The notes under the pieces: model-generated
What the model saw: the letters and a program-made list of their open reading frames with translations, nothing else
The model's database searches: none
Told to the model about the DNA's origin: nothing
Origin: Ureibacillus sp. FSL W7-1570
GTDB taxonomy: Bacteria; Bacillota; Bacilli; Bacillales_A; Planococcaceae
Reading direction: 5' to 3'
DNA length: 64,000 bases
NCBI RefSeq assembly: GCF_038593265.1
Contig: NZ_CP151979.1
Span: 930,001-994,000 of the forward strand
Made by a program: the position numbers and the translations under genes
Shown here: piece after piece, positions 1 to 7,840 of the stretch
How positions within the stretch are numbered: position 1 is the first letter of the stretch
How the letters are laid out: the number at the start of each line of letters is the position of its first letter

Positions 1-864
1 TGCGAAATCTTGGGCGTGGATCTGGAACCTTCCCAATGCATCGGAAAAAGGATCGAAGACGTGATTCCTGACACAAGGCTGCCGGAAATTGTGTATTCCA
101 AAAAACCGGTGTATGACCAGGAAATTTTTGTGAACAACCACAGCATTTTAAGCAACCGCATCCCCATTTCCGTAGATGGGCAAGTGGTGGGAGCCGTGGC
201 GGTATTCAAAGACTTGACGGCCTTCAAAAAAATGGCGGAAGAATTGACGGGCGTCAAAGCTTATGTACAAGCATTGCGTGTCCAAACCCATGAATACAAA
301 AACAAACTCCATACCATTGCGGGGCTGTTGCATTTAGGACGGACAAAACAAGCGCTCGAATACTTATCCCAAGTATCGAGCCAACATGATAATGTCACAA
401 AATTTCTGAATGAACGGATTTATAATGAGAATATCTCCGGCCTATTGTTAGGCAAAATCATCCGTGGACAGGAATTGGGGATCAGGGTTACCATCGATAA
501 AGAAAGCCGTTTTACCAGATTTCCTGAAAAGCTGGATTATCATGATTTTGTGGTATTATTGGGCAATTTGATTGAAAACGCCTTTGATGCGTTGATCATG
601 GCCAATAAAGACGAAAAAGAAATCCACATTTCAATCGATGACCGGGATGAAGTCCTCGCGATCGAAGTGAGTGACAACGGCATCGGCATGACGGAAGAAG
701 TGAAGTCGCAAATTTTTGAAAGAGGTTATTCTACAAAAGAAAAAGAAAATCGTGGAATCGGGTTGTACCTGGTGAAAGAAATTGTGAAAAAAGGAAATGG
801 TGTCATCGAAGTGTACAGCGAACCTGACAAAGGAACCACATTCTTGATATCATTCAATTTTTAG
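1..864 (+). CDS. CitA/DctS/MalK-type sensor histidine kinase, 3' part
   Basis: C-terminal part of a membrane sensor kinase that would phosphorylate the regulator just downstream; the frame is open from base 1, so the sensor and membrane segments lie outside the window. What remains is the end of a PAS domain (roughly the first 75 codons), then an H-box with LRVQTHEYKNKLHTI (phospho-acceptor His codon at 289-291), and an ATPase domain with an N-box (ENAFDAL), a G1 box (DNGIGM) and a G2 box (RGIGLYLV). The His-Glu-x3-Lys-Leu-His-Thr-Ile pattern is typical of the CitA/DcuS family, which senses citrate or C4-dicarboxylates (family knowledge). The ligand cannot be told from this fragment. The gap to the regulator is 9 bp, so the two are co-transcribed. 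Confidence 0.9.
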   Translation, partial: CEILGVDLEPSQCIGKRIEDVIPDTRLPEIVYSKKPVYDQEIFVNNHSILSNRIPISVDGQVVGAVAVFKDLTAFKKMAEELTGVKAYVQALRVQTHEYKNKLHTIAGLLHLGRTKQALEYLSQVSSQHDNVTKFLNERIYNENISGLLLGKIIRGQELGIRVTIDKESRFTRFPEKLDYHDFVVLLGNLIENAFDALIMANKDEKEIHISIDDRDEVLAIEVSDNGIGMTEEVKSQIFERGYSTKEKENRGIGLYLVKEIVKKGNGVIEVYSEPDKGTTFLISFNF

Positions 865-873
865 GAGGATTTC

Positions 874-1581
874 ATGGCAATTAAAGTGTTATTGATCGAA
901 GACGATCCAATGGTTAGGGAAGTCAATCGGCAATTTATTGAAAAAGTGGAAGACTTTGAAGTCATTGCCATGTGCAAAAATGGCGTCGAAGGTTTTCAAA
1001 AAATCCTGGAATGTAAACCGGATTTGGTATTCATGGATATATTCATGCCCGAACAGGACGGACTCTCCACTTTAAGAAAAATCCGGTCGGAAAATTTGCC
1101 TGTGGATTGTATTGCCGTCACAGCGGCGAATGATTTGCAAACCATTCAGCAAATTTTGCACTTGGGCGTGTACGACTATATTATGAAACCCTTCACCTTC
1201 GAACGGATGCAGCAAACGTTGTTGAATTATAAAAAGTTTAAACATGTCAGTGCCGAAACACGGATTTTGAATCAGGAAGAGTTGGACAACCTTATTCATC
1301 CCCATGGGAACATGGAAAACCGGGAAACAAAGAGCGGCCATTTGCCCGAGGAACTTCCGAAGGGGTTCAACCGTTCAACGCTCAATAAAGTCCTCCACTA
1401 TCTGAAAGAAGCAGAAAATGGGGCCTCCGCCGATGATGTGGCGGCAGCCATCGGGGTGGCAAGAGTCACGGCAAGACGGTATCTGGATTTTTTGGAAAAG
1501 CAAAATATGGTGAGTGTCGATGTGCATTATGGCGGCATCGGAAGACCCATCAACCAATACTTTATTCAGAAGGATAATTGA
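874..1581 (+). CDS. Response regulator, CitT/DctR/MalR family
   Basis: DNA-binding partner of the upstream kinase, 235 aa. The receiver domain (about 1-120) has the acidic pair D10/D11, phospho-acceptor D55 in VFMDIFMPEQDG, T83 and K105 before Pro-Phe. The C-terminal third (about 170-235) holds a helix-turn-helix (SADDVAAAIGVARVTARRYL) of the kind found in CitT, DctR and MalR, which activate genes for carboxylic acid uptake. AGGAGG lies 5 bases before the ATG. The regulated transporter is not in the window, and the next gene converges on this one across a shared terminator. The family is firm; the substrate is not known. Confidence 0.9.
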   Translation: MAIKVLLIEDDPMVREVNRQFIEKVEDFEVIAMCKNGVEGFQKILECKPDLVFMDIFMPEQDGLSTLRKIRSENLPVDCIAVTAANDLQTIQQILHLGVYDYIMKPFTFERMQQTLLNYKKFKHVSAETRILNQEELDNLIHPHGNMENRETKSGHLPEELPKGFNRSTLNKVLHYLKEAENGASADDVAAAIGVARVTARRYLDFLEKQNMVSVDVHYGGIGRPINQYFIQKDN

Positions 1582-1591
1582 GCATAAAAAT

Positions 1592-1635
1592 AAAGGATTT
1601 TATATATTAGAGTCCGCTAATATATAAAATCCTTT
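1592..1635. terminator. Bidirectional terminator between the response regulator and ispH
   Basis: Perfect 18-bp inverted repeat (1592-1609 and 1618-1635) with an 8-nt loop and A/T-rich flanks on both sides. It sits between two converging genes and can serve both strands. Confidence 0.9.
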
Positions 1636-1649
1636 TATATTTTCTCCCA

Positions 1650-2621
1650 TTATTCTTCGGGCAGAATTTTCTTCACCGGTTTCGGCTCTTTGATTTTCGG
1701 AAGGATTTTATCAAGGGTCACTGTGCGTTTAATTTCATGGGTCGATGGGTCGTTTTTGTCGAACTTCTCCAAAAATGCAATGACTTCCTTGACAATCGGC
1801 GTTGGTGTGGAAGCTCCTGCCGTCACCGCCACCTTCTCCGCATCCATTAACCATTCGATTTTCAATTCGGATAGATCGGCGATTCGGTATGCGGGTGTTC
1901 CCGCAATTTCTTCCGACACTTGTTTTAACCGGTTAGTATTGTTGGAGCGGGGATCGCCGACAACGATGACGACATCCGCTTCTTTTGCCTGCTGTGCGAC
2001 CGCTTCCTGCCGCACTTGAGTGGCCATGCAGATTTCTTTATGTTCCTCGACATGAGGATATTTTTCTTTGATGTAATCCATCAAATGTTTAACATCCCAT
2101 TGGCTCATCGTTGTTTGATTTGTCACAAGGAGTTTATCGTTCTGCAAATTCAAGTTATCAATGTCTTCTTTATTTTCCACTAAATAAACATGATCAGGTG
2201 CGACTCCGATGGCCCCTTCAGGCTCGGGATGGTTTTTCTTTCCAATATATATGATATCATAACCTTCTTTGACTTTTTCCCGGATTAAATCATGGGTCAC
2301 CGTCACGTCAGGACATGTTGCATCGATGGCCACAAGTCCTTTTCTTTTCGCAATTTCCCGCACTTCCGGTGATACCCCATGGGCAGTGAAAATGACTGTC
2401 CCTTTCTCCACTTTTTCGATGATTTCTTTCCGGTTTTCGCCGTCAAGTGTAATGATGCCTTCCTTTTCAAAGGCATCCACCACATGTTTATTATGAACAA
2501 TCATTCCTAAAATGTAGATTGGTCGTGGCAATGTTTTATCCAATGAAGCGTTTCTTGCAATGACCATTGCGTCCACTACGCCATAGCAATAGCCACGAGG
2601 ATTTATTTTAATGACTTCCAT
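1650..2621 (-). CDS. ispH: 4-hydroxy-3-methylbut-2-enyl diphosphate reductase
   Basis: Last enzyme of the MEP isoprenoid pathway: reduces HMBPP to IPP and DMAPP with a [4Fe-4S] cluster. The 323-aa protein has the three cluster cysteines C12 (RGYCYGV), C103 (DATCPDV) and C198 (EICMATQ), and the substrate-binding histidines H43 (IVHNKH), H81 (TAHG) and H131 (HPEP). Length is normal for the family. It follows yqfQ on the minus strand and ends at a perfect bidirectional terminator. The corresponding B. subtilis gene (yqfP) has the same neighbours yqfO and yqfQ. Confidence 0.97.
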   Translation of the reverse strand: MEVIKINPRGYCYGVVDAMVIARNASLDKTLPRPIYILGMIVHNKHVVDAFEKEGIITLDGENRKEIIEKVEKGTVIFTAHGVSPEVREIAKRKGLVAIDATCPDVTVTHDLIREKVKEGYDIIYIGKKNHPEPEGAIGVAPDHVYLVENKEDIDNLNLQNDKLLVTNQTTMSQWDVKHLMDYIKEKYPHVEEHKEICMATQVRQEAVAQQAKEADVVIVVGDPRSNNTNRLKQVSEEIAGTPAYRIADLSELKIEWLMDAEKVAVTAGASTPTPIVKEVIAFLEKFDKNDPSTHEIKRTVTLDKILPKIKEPKPVKKILPEE

Positions 2622-2687
2622 CGTGTCAACTCCTTTTGTTGGTACATAGCTTTATTATAACGGAGCTGGACACTGAATACAAAGCTT

Positions 2688-3116
2688 CTATTCTAAATGA
2701 TCGAAAGGCGGTTGATAGATTTTCGGAACGGATGGTCTCGTTTCATAGGATGGTCTTTGGCTTCTTCCATTTTGGTTCGATTGGCCGGATGGTGGCTGAT
2801 TTCTTCCCCGTTCAATTCCTGGGCCGCCTTGTGACGGGATTCCTTGAAACCCTTTGTACAGCTTCCATAATGCAGGCAAATTCCGGAGCATCGGAGCAGC
2901 TTGCTGGATATATGGTTGGAAACTTTGGGCAGTCGCCAAAAAGCGGTTGGCCGTTTCCAGCAGCGAATCCAGTCTTGCTGTTCCTTTTGGCGGCGCGAAA
3001 CCAGGAGGCATTTGTGGCGGAAATGGTCCAGGTCTATAGCCAAATTGTGGCGGACTTGGTATGAAATGATTCGGTCTTCCTGGCGGCATCTGGTAAGGAA
3101 AATGATGTGGTCGCAT
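2688..3116 (-). CDS. yqfQ: YqfQ/VrrA-like proline-rich protein
   Basis: 142 aa. The N-terminal 45 residues are rich in Pro, Gly, His and Phe (MRPHHFPYQMPPGRP...), followed by a more ordered stretch (about 45-95, LDSLLETANRFLATAQ... LRNLPALWKLYKGFQ) and a basic, polar tail. This matches the layout of B. subtilis YqfQ and B. anthracis VrrA, which occupy the same place between yqfO and ispH. I chose the ATG at 3116 because AAAGGAGA lies 6 bases before it; the longer open frame has no such site. No signal peptide is visible. The role is not established; a coat or spore link has been suggested for the family, but nothing here proves it. Confidence 0.75.
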   Translation of the reverse strand: MRPHHFPYQMPPGRPNHFIPSPPQFGYRPGPFPPQMPPGFAPPKGTARLDSLLETANRFLATAQSFQPYIQQAAPMLRNLPALWKLYKGFQGIPSQGGPGIERGRNQPPSGQSNQNGRSQRPSYETRPSVPKIYQPPFDHLE

Positions 3117-3243
3117 GGAAATCTCCTTTCTGTTTGATGCAAATGACGTAAGTCTTCTAAAAGCTATCATATGCAAACGGTCAGTGAAAGGTACAGCACC
3201 TATGATTGTCTTCCATGGGAGATCATTTGCTTTTTACTTCATT

Positions 3244-3315
3244 GGCGATGATGCCCTCCTTTCGGCGATTATCCTCGCTCGATTGGCGATTATCTTTCAA
3301 ACTTTGGCGATTATC
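3244..3315. repeat. Four-copy tandem repeat, period about 21 bp
   Basis: GGCGATTATC occurs at 3264, 3285 and 3306, with a variant GGCGATGATG at 3244. Spacing is 20, 21 and 21 bp; the bases between copies vary. It lies upstream of yqfQ, between that gene and the yqfO terminator. Read on the minus strand it would give seven-residue repeats beginning Asp-Asn-Arg, but I see no credible gene. Confidence 0.75.
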
Positions 3316-3364
3316 GCCTTGCATCAAATTAATTTTGGTTTTGCGATTCTCCGAAAATAAAAAA

Positions 3365-3402
3365 GAGCAAATGAAGAAAACCATCGCTTCCTTCATTCGC
3401 TC
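3365..3402 (-). terminator. Terminator after yqfO
   Basis: On the minus strand a 12-bp stem (3402-3391 with 3376-3365, one G-U pair) is followed by TTTTTTATTTT. It separates yqfO from the repeat region and yqfQ. Confidence 0.85.
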
Positions 3403-3444
3403 CAAGAGGATTGTTTGGACATACATATTTCATTGTTACCCACA

Positions 3445-4566
3445 TTAAATAAAAATAAACGGCTCTGTATTTACTTCCGATTCGATAAATTCCACATCGA
3501 GTTTCCCTTCTTTGCAAAGGGCGGTCATTTTTTCTTTAACCCCTTTGATCATCACTTTTTCCACATGATGGCCAGGGTCGACAATATTTAAGCCGATCGC
3601 TTGGGCGTCTTGTGCCACATGGAAATACATATCCCCTGTGACAAACACATCCGCACCGGCTCTTTTGGCGATGTGAATATATTTATTTCCGTCGCCTCCA
3701 AGCACCGCGACTTTCGAAACCGTGTCATTTTCATTGCCCACGATGCGCACCATCGGAACATCCAATCGCTCTTTTACATATTCGGCGAATTGTCTTAAGC
3801 TCATCGGCTCCTTCAACGTGCCAATCCGCCCGATGCCGTATTCATTCGTTTCTTGCGCCAATGTGTAGAGGTCATAAGCCGGTTCCTCATATGGATGGGC
3901 GTTTAACATCGCTTTCAAAATCCGGTTTTTCATGGATGCCGGAAACACCACTTCGATTTTCTCTTCATCGGTCACTTCGATTTCGCCCACGTCCCCGATA
4001 TAAGGATTGGCTCCCTCCAATGGACGGAAACGCCCCTTCCCGTCCGTGGAATAACTGCAGGAATCATAATTGCCGATTTTCCCTGCACCCGCTTTTGCAA
4101 GGACATAGCGCAGTTCATCCGCATGGTCTTCCGGAACAAATACAGCCAACTTCATTAAATGTTCCGAATACGTTTTCTCTAAAATCCCGCGGTTTTCCAG
4201 TTCCAAAGCATCGGCAAGCAAATCGTTGACGCCGCCTTCCGCCACATCCAGATTTGTATGGGCGGCATATACCGCAATATCGTTTTTCAACAGCTTTTCG
4301 TAAAGTTTGCCGCTGGGCGTGTCCGTTCTCAAATTGGACAACTTTCTGAAGATGGGCGGATGGTGGGCAATAATGAGTTGGCATCCTTTTTCAATCGCTT
4401 CATCGGCCACCGCTTCATTCACATCAAGAGTCACCAGCACTTTTGTGACTTCTTTGTTTAACGTGCCGATTGCAAGGCCGATCGGGTCATTTTCCATGCA
4501 TGCCAATTTCTTAGGAGCCCAGCTTTCAAAAAGCTGAATAATCTCATTCCCGTTCGCTTTTTTCAT
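3445..4566 (-). CDS. yqfO: Nif3/DUF34 family metal-binding protein YqfO
   Basis: 373 aa, the full length of the long Bacillus type of the Nif3 (DUF34, GTP cyclohydrolase I type 2-like) family. Two halves of the Nif3 fold carry metal-binding motifs: IIAHHPPIF near residue 66 and AAHTNLDVAEGG near 100, then GGDGNKYIHIA, FVTGDMYFHVAQDA and DPGHHVEK in the C-terminal third. A PII/CutA-like domain is inserted between them (about 130-230). The biochemical role is unsettled; the family binds two metal ions at the ring centre. The start ATG overlaps the stop of trmK by 4 bp (ATGA), so the two are translationally coupled, the same pair as in B. subtilis. Confidence 0.93.
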   Translation of the reverse strand: MKKANGNEIIQLFESWAPKKLACMENDPIGLAIGTLNKEVTKVLVTLDVNEAVADEAIEKGCQLIIAHHPPIFRKLSNLRTDTPSGKLYEKLLKNDIAVYAAHTNLDVAEGGVNDLLADALELENRGILEKTYSEHLMKLAVFVPEDHADELRYVLAKAGAGKIGNYDSCSYSTDGKGRFRPLEGANPYIGDVGEIEVTDEEKIEVVFPASMKNRILKAMLNAHPYEEPAYDLYTLAQETNEYGIGRIGTLKEPMSLRQFAEYVKERLDVPMVRIVGNENDTVSKVAVLGGDGNKYIHIAKRAGADVFVTGDMYFHVAQDAQAIGLNIVDPGHHVEKVMIKGVKEKMTALCKEGKLDVEFIESEVNTEPFIFI

Positions 4567-5261
4567 GGTTTCAATACCTCCTCCACTAATGCAACATGAT
4601 GAAGCAATTCTTCCCGTTTCGCAAGAATTTCGGGCGTTTGGTCGGCTTTTTCCAGCGATTGGAGCACTTTTTTCATATGTTGCACTTCATTCGTCCATTT
4701 TTTCACGAAAACGTCCGACTTCTCCCGAATCAATTCTTTCCCCATTAATATCTCCGCTTCCGTCAACTCCATTGGCCCCCGCTCAAGCACGAGGATTTCA
4801 TATATTTTTTCATCCTCTTCCACAATGGCTTCATCAATGATTTTCCATTGATGCGCCAATGCCCATTGACGGATCAATTTTGCATGAATGTTCGGTTGCA
4901 ATATGAGGCGCTGGATGGATTCAAGTTTTTCCGGATTCTTTTCCAAAATGGAAACGATTAACGATCCGCCCATTCCTGCAATCGTGATCGTATCCACACC
5001 ATCACCGCTTTCAATGGCTGCCAATCCATCGGCAAGTCTTACGGTAATTTGATTTTCCATCCCTTCTTCTCTCACTTTTTTCAGCGCGGACTGGTATGGT
5101 CCATCCACCACTTCTCCCGCAACCGCTTTCTGTACAATGCCTTTATGAACCAAATAACACGGCAAATAGGCATGGTCTGAGCCGATATCTGCCACGGTTG
5201 CTCCTTTCGGTACAAAGGAAGCAACGGTTTCGAGTCGTTTGGAAAGATTTTGTGCATTCAT
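4563..5261 (-). CDS. trmK: tRNA (adenine-22-N1)-methyltransferase
   Basis: Methylates N1 of A22 in the D-loop of tRNAs using SAM. The 232-aa protein begins with the class I methyltransferase fold: GATVADIGSDHAYLPCYLV (about 19-37) is the SAM-binding motif I and TITIAGMGGSLI (about 88-99) is typical of TrmK. The C-terminal part (about 170-230) is a charged helical region that fits the family's coiled coil. It overlaps yqfO by 4 bp. It starts 92 bp after the cccA stop, beyond a terminator, so it probably has its own promoter. Confidence 0.95.
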   Translation of the reverse strand: MNAQNLSKRLETVASFVPKGATVADIGSDHAYLPCYLVHKGIVQKAVAGEVVDGPYQSALKKVREEGMENQITVRLADGLAAIESGDGVDTITIAGMGGSLIVSILEKNPEKLESIQRLILQPNIHAKLIRQWALAHQWKIIDEAIVEEDEKIYEILVLERGPMELTEAEILMGKELIREKSDVFVKKWTNEVQHMKKVLQSLEKADQTPEILAKREELLHHVALVEEVLKP

Positions 5262-5315
5262 GATGTACCCGCCTTTTTTGTTAATTTATAACTCTCATTA
5301 TATAAAAAAATAAAC

Positions 5316-5343
5316 CCTTAGTCGCCTACTTTAGCAACTAAGG
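5316..5343 (-). terminator. Terminator after cccA
   Basis: On the minus strand CCTTAGT (5343-5337) pairs with ACTAAGG (5322-5316), partly extended inside the loop, then GTTTATTTTTTTA follows. It separates cccA from trmK. Confidence 0.8.
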
Positions 5344-5353
5344 ATTTATGTAA

Positions 5354-5701
5354 TTATTCTAATGAACTGATGTACTCGGCGATTTTTTTGGCTTCGTCGC
5401 CAGTTTTCATTCCTGGAGTCATTGGAGTTCCTTCGATACCGTTTTCAAGAACGTCCACGATACGATCCGCATCAAGTCCAGCGATTTGAGGACCCATGCC
5501 ACCTTTCAAGTCTTGGCCGTGGCATCCAATACATGTTTGAACTAATGCTGCACCATCGTCTGCAGAAGCATTATCTTCCGTAGTTGTCCCCTCTTCAGCA
5601 TTTTCATTTTGTTTTCCGACACCGTCTAAAGACAAGAAGAAGATAAGTGCAATACCCAATGCCATTATGAGGATATAAGGAACAATCGGGTTATTTTTCA
5701 T
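5354..5701 (-). CDS. cccA: Membrane-anchored cytochrome c-550
   Basis: Small membrane-bound c-type cytochrome of the electron transport chain. The 115-aa protein has one N-terminal membrane anchor (about 6-25), an acidic low-complexity linker (30-50) and a haem domain with C57-I-G-C60-H61 covalent haem attachment. The distal Met ligand is M94 or M98 (TPMTPGMKTGDEA). The anchor is uncleaved in the B. subtilis homologue, which keeps the haem domain outside the cell. CccA sits near sigA in B. subtilis as well. It is monocistronic: a terminator follows and about 260 AT-rich bases with no gene precede it. Confidence 0.95.
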   Translation of the reverse strand: MKNNPIVPYILIMALGIALIFFLSLDGVGKQNENAEEGTTTEDNASADDGAALVQTCIGCHGQDLKGGMGPQIAGLDADRIVDVLENGIEGTPMTPGMKTGDEAKKIAEYISSLE

Positions 5702-5963
5702 GTGTCTTTAACCTCCTTATAATTCATCAATGCTATAAATGATAGAATATAGTCAACAATCATTATTGTACTTCATATTTTACAAAACGAAAAGACCTAA
5801 ACAGAAAGTTTTACAAGGACTGTAACAATTTCGACAATTTTTCACAATTTTGCCTTTTATTTTATTTATCATTTTTCTCTATAACACGTTGGATTTTTAT
5901 TATTTCCGTTTCCGCAAAAATTATATTACCAAAACAAAATGAAAAACGTTCTTTTTATTGTAA

Positions 5964-6524
5964 TTATAGGAAAAATAGTTGATAACCAATGATGATCAAC
6001 AATCCCAATAGACCCGAAATCTTGAAATACAAAAGCTTCAGACGGATTCCCGTGATGGTCCACATAAGAGAGTTGGCGATCAATAATGAATATAATACAA
6101 TATTATTATTTTCAAAATAAACCAGGCTCACTTTGACGGAAATCCCAAAAATCAGGAGGGCCGCCGCCACTTGCAATATTGGTGCGATCAAATCATGCTT
6201 TTTCGCAAATTGATAAGAATAGATGATAAATAGAATCGCTATACATCCCGCAATCAATGCGGCAACAAAAAAGTAGGAGGTCATGAGAAAAAGAAACACC
6301 AATAAGGCAACCGTTAACAAAATCAACAACAAAGCGATGATCCTTTTTTTACGCTTTTCCTTTTCGATGATCGACTTTTTATAACTGACATCTTCCTGCT
6401 GTTTGATATCTTCCCCTTCGGTATAAAGCTTCAATAAAAAGTCGCAATATTGTTCCGGCAACAGCTTATTTTGCTTCCAAAATAAGATTTCGTTCAAAAT
6501 GATTTGCTTCTTAGGATTTTCCAT
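5964..6524 (-). CDS. Unknown multi-pass membrane protein
   Basis: 186 aa. A soluble N-terminal stretch (about 1-60, with FWKQNKLLPEQYCDFLLKLYTEG) is followed by about five or six hydrophobic segments (about 62-80, 83-102, 114-131, 138-157, 168-186). The N-terminal sequence resembles the short cytosolic helix bundle at the start of DUF2157-type membrane proteins, but I do not recognise a named family with certainty. It is a single gene between sigA and cccA, a place that holds no such gene in B. subtilis. The coding sequence is AT-rich and looks intact. No function is proposed. Confidence 0.75.
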   Translation of the reverse strand: MENPKKQIILNEILFWKQNKLLPEQYCDFLLKLYTEGEDIKQQEDVSYKKSIIEKEKRKKRIIALLLILLTVALLVFLFLMTSYFFVAALIAGCIAILFIIYSYQFAKKHDLIAPILQVAAALLIFGISVKVSLVYFENNNIVLYSLLIANSLMWTITGIRLKLLYFKISGLLGLLIIIGYQLFFL

Positions 6525-6637
6525 ATAGTTTCCCCGAAATGATAAATTATTTATCTATATTTTATCTTATTTTCTATATTCCGGCATCCATAGAAAGTAA
6601 TAAATCTCTATGAAAATTTAAAAAAGTTTTCATATAA

Positions 6638-6662
6638 AAAGGCACCCAATAAGGGTACCTTT
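6638..6662 (-). terminator. Terminator after sigA
   Basis: Ten-bp stem (6662-6653 with 6647-6638, one U-G pair) with a 5-nt loop and a T/A tract downstream on the minus strand. It closes the dnaG-sigA unit. Confidence 0.9.
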
Positions 6663-6683
6663 GGCTGCAATTGATGAAAATGA

Positions 6684-7808
6684 TTACTCCAAGAAATCTT
6701 TCAACCGTTTGCTGCGGGATGGGTGACGCAATTTTCTTAAAGCTTTTGCCTCTATTTGACGAATTCTTTCACGTGTGACGCCAAACACTTTACCTACTTC
6801 TTCAAGCGTGCGTGTGCGGCCATCATCCAAACCGAAGCGAAGACGGAGGACATTCTCTTCACGATCTGTCAATGTATCCAATACATCTTCGAGCTGCTCT
6901 TTCAATAATTCGTAAGCTGCATGGTCAGCCGGTGATTGCGCGTCATGATCTTCAATGAAATCGCCCAAATGGGAATCATCTTCTTCACCGATCGGCGTTT
7001 CCAAAGAAACCGGTTCTTGCGCAATTTTTAGGATTTCGCGGACTTTTTCAGGCGTTAAATCCATTTCTTCCGCGATTTCTTCCGGAGTAGGTTCGCGGCC
7101 CAAGTCTTGCAATAATTGACGTTGAACGCGAACTAATTTATTGATGGTTTCAACCATGTGAACAGGGATTCGGATTGTTCTCGCCTGATCTGCGATGGCG
7201 CGTGTAATTGCCTGACGAATCCACCAAGTCGCATAGGTGGAGAATTTAAATCCTTTGCGGTGGTCGAATTTTTCAACCGCCTTGATTAATCCCATATTTC
7301 CTTCTTGAATCAAATCCAAGAAAAGCATTCCGCGGCCAACATAACGTTTCGCAATGGAAACCACCAATCGCAAGTTCGCTTCTGCAAGTCTTTTGCGAGC
7401 CTCTTCGTCACCTTGCTCAATGCGTTTTGCCAATTCCGTTTCTTCTTCGGCAGTTAATAAGTCGACACGTCCGATTTCTTTTAAATACATTCTGACAGGG
7501 TCGTTGATTTTCACACCAGGAGGAACGCTTAAATCATTTAAATCAAATTCTTCTTCCAATTCTTCTTGTTTAGCGATTGCTTCTTCTTCGAATTCTTCTT
7601 TACCTTCCACCCGAATATCATATTGGCTTTCCAGTTCTTCTGCAAAGTGAAAGATTTCTTCAGGTTCCAATTCAAATGGTTCCAGTTTTTTAGAAATTTC
7701 CTCCATGGAAATTCCATCATTTTTTGCCTTTTCTCGAAGAAATTTTTTCGCCTCTTCCAAATTCTTTTCCAAAATCTCTCTTGAACGTTCTGACAAATTG
7801 TCCGCCAT
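6684..7808 (-). CDS. sigA: Primary sigma factor SigA
   Basis: Housekeeping sigma-70 subunit of RNA polymerase, 374 aa, as long as B. subtilis SigA. Region 1.2 starts near residue 103 ([11 protein letters not shown]), region 2 spans about 140-210 with the -10-reading and melting helix ([17 protein letters not shown], 189-205), region 3 follows, and region 4.2 with the -35-reading helix is at the C-terminus ([19 protein letters not shown]). The acidic N-terminal 80 residues fit region 1.1. It starts 32 bp after dnaG and is part of the classic macromolecular synthesis operon; yqxD, found ahead of dnaG in B. subtilis, is absent. Confidence 0.98.
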   Translation of the reverse strand: MADNLSERSREILEKNLEEAKKFLREKAKNDGISMEEISKKLEPFELEPEEIFHFAEELESQYDIRVEGKEEFEEEAIAKQEELEEEFDLNDLSVPPGVKINDPVRMYLKEIGRVDLLTAEEETELAKRIEQGDEEARKRLAEANLRLVVSIAKRYVGRGMLFLDLIQEGNMGLIKAVEKFDHRKGFKFSTYATWWIRQAITRAIADQARTIRIPVHMVETINKLVRVQRQLLQDLGREPTPEEIAEEMDLTPEKVREILKIAQEPVSLETPIGEEDDSHLGDFIEDHDAQSPADHAAYELLKEQLEDVLDTLTDREENVLRLRFGLDDGRTRTLEEVGKVFGVTRERIRQIEAKALRKLRHPSRSKRLKDFLE

Positions 7809-7840
7809 AAACCTTCCTCCTTATAAAAAACCAATGTCAA

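Noticed and set aside
3223-3426. 67-aa minus-strand frame over the repeat upstream of yqfQ
   Set aside because: No ribosome-binding site at the right distance, and its first third is the yqfO terminator hairpin. The Asp-Asn-Arg repeats follow from the 21-bp DNA repeat.
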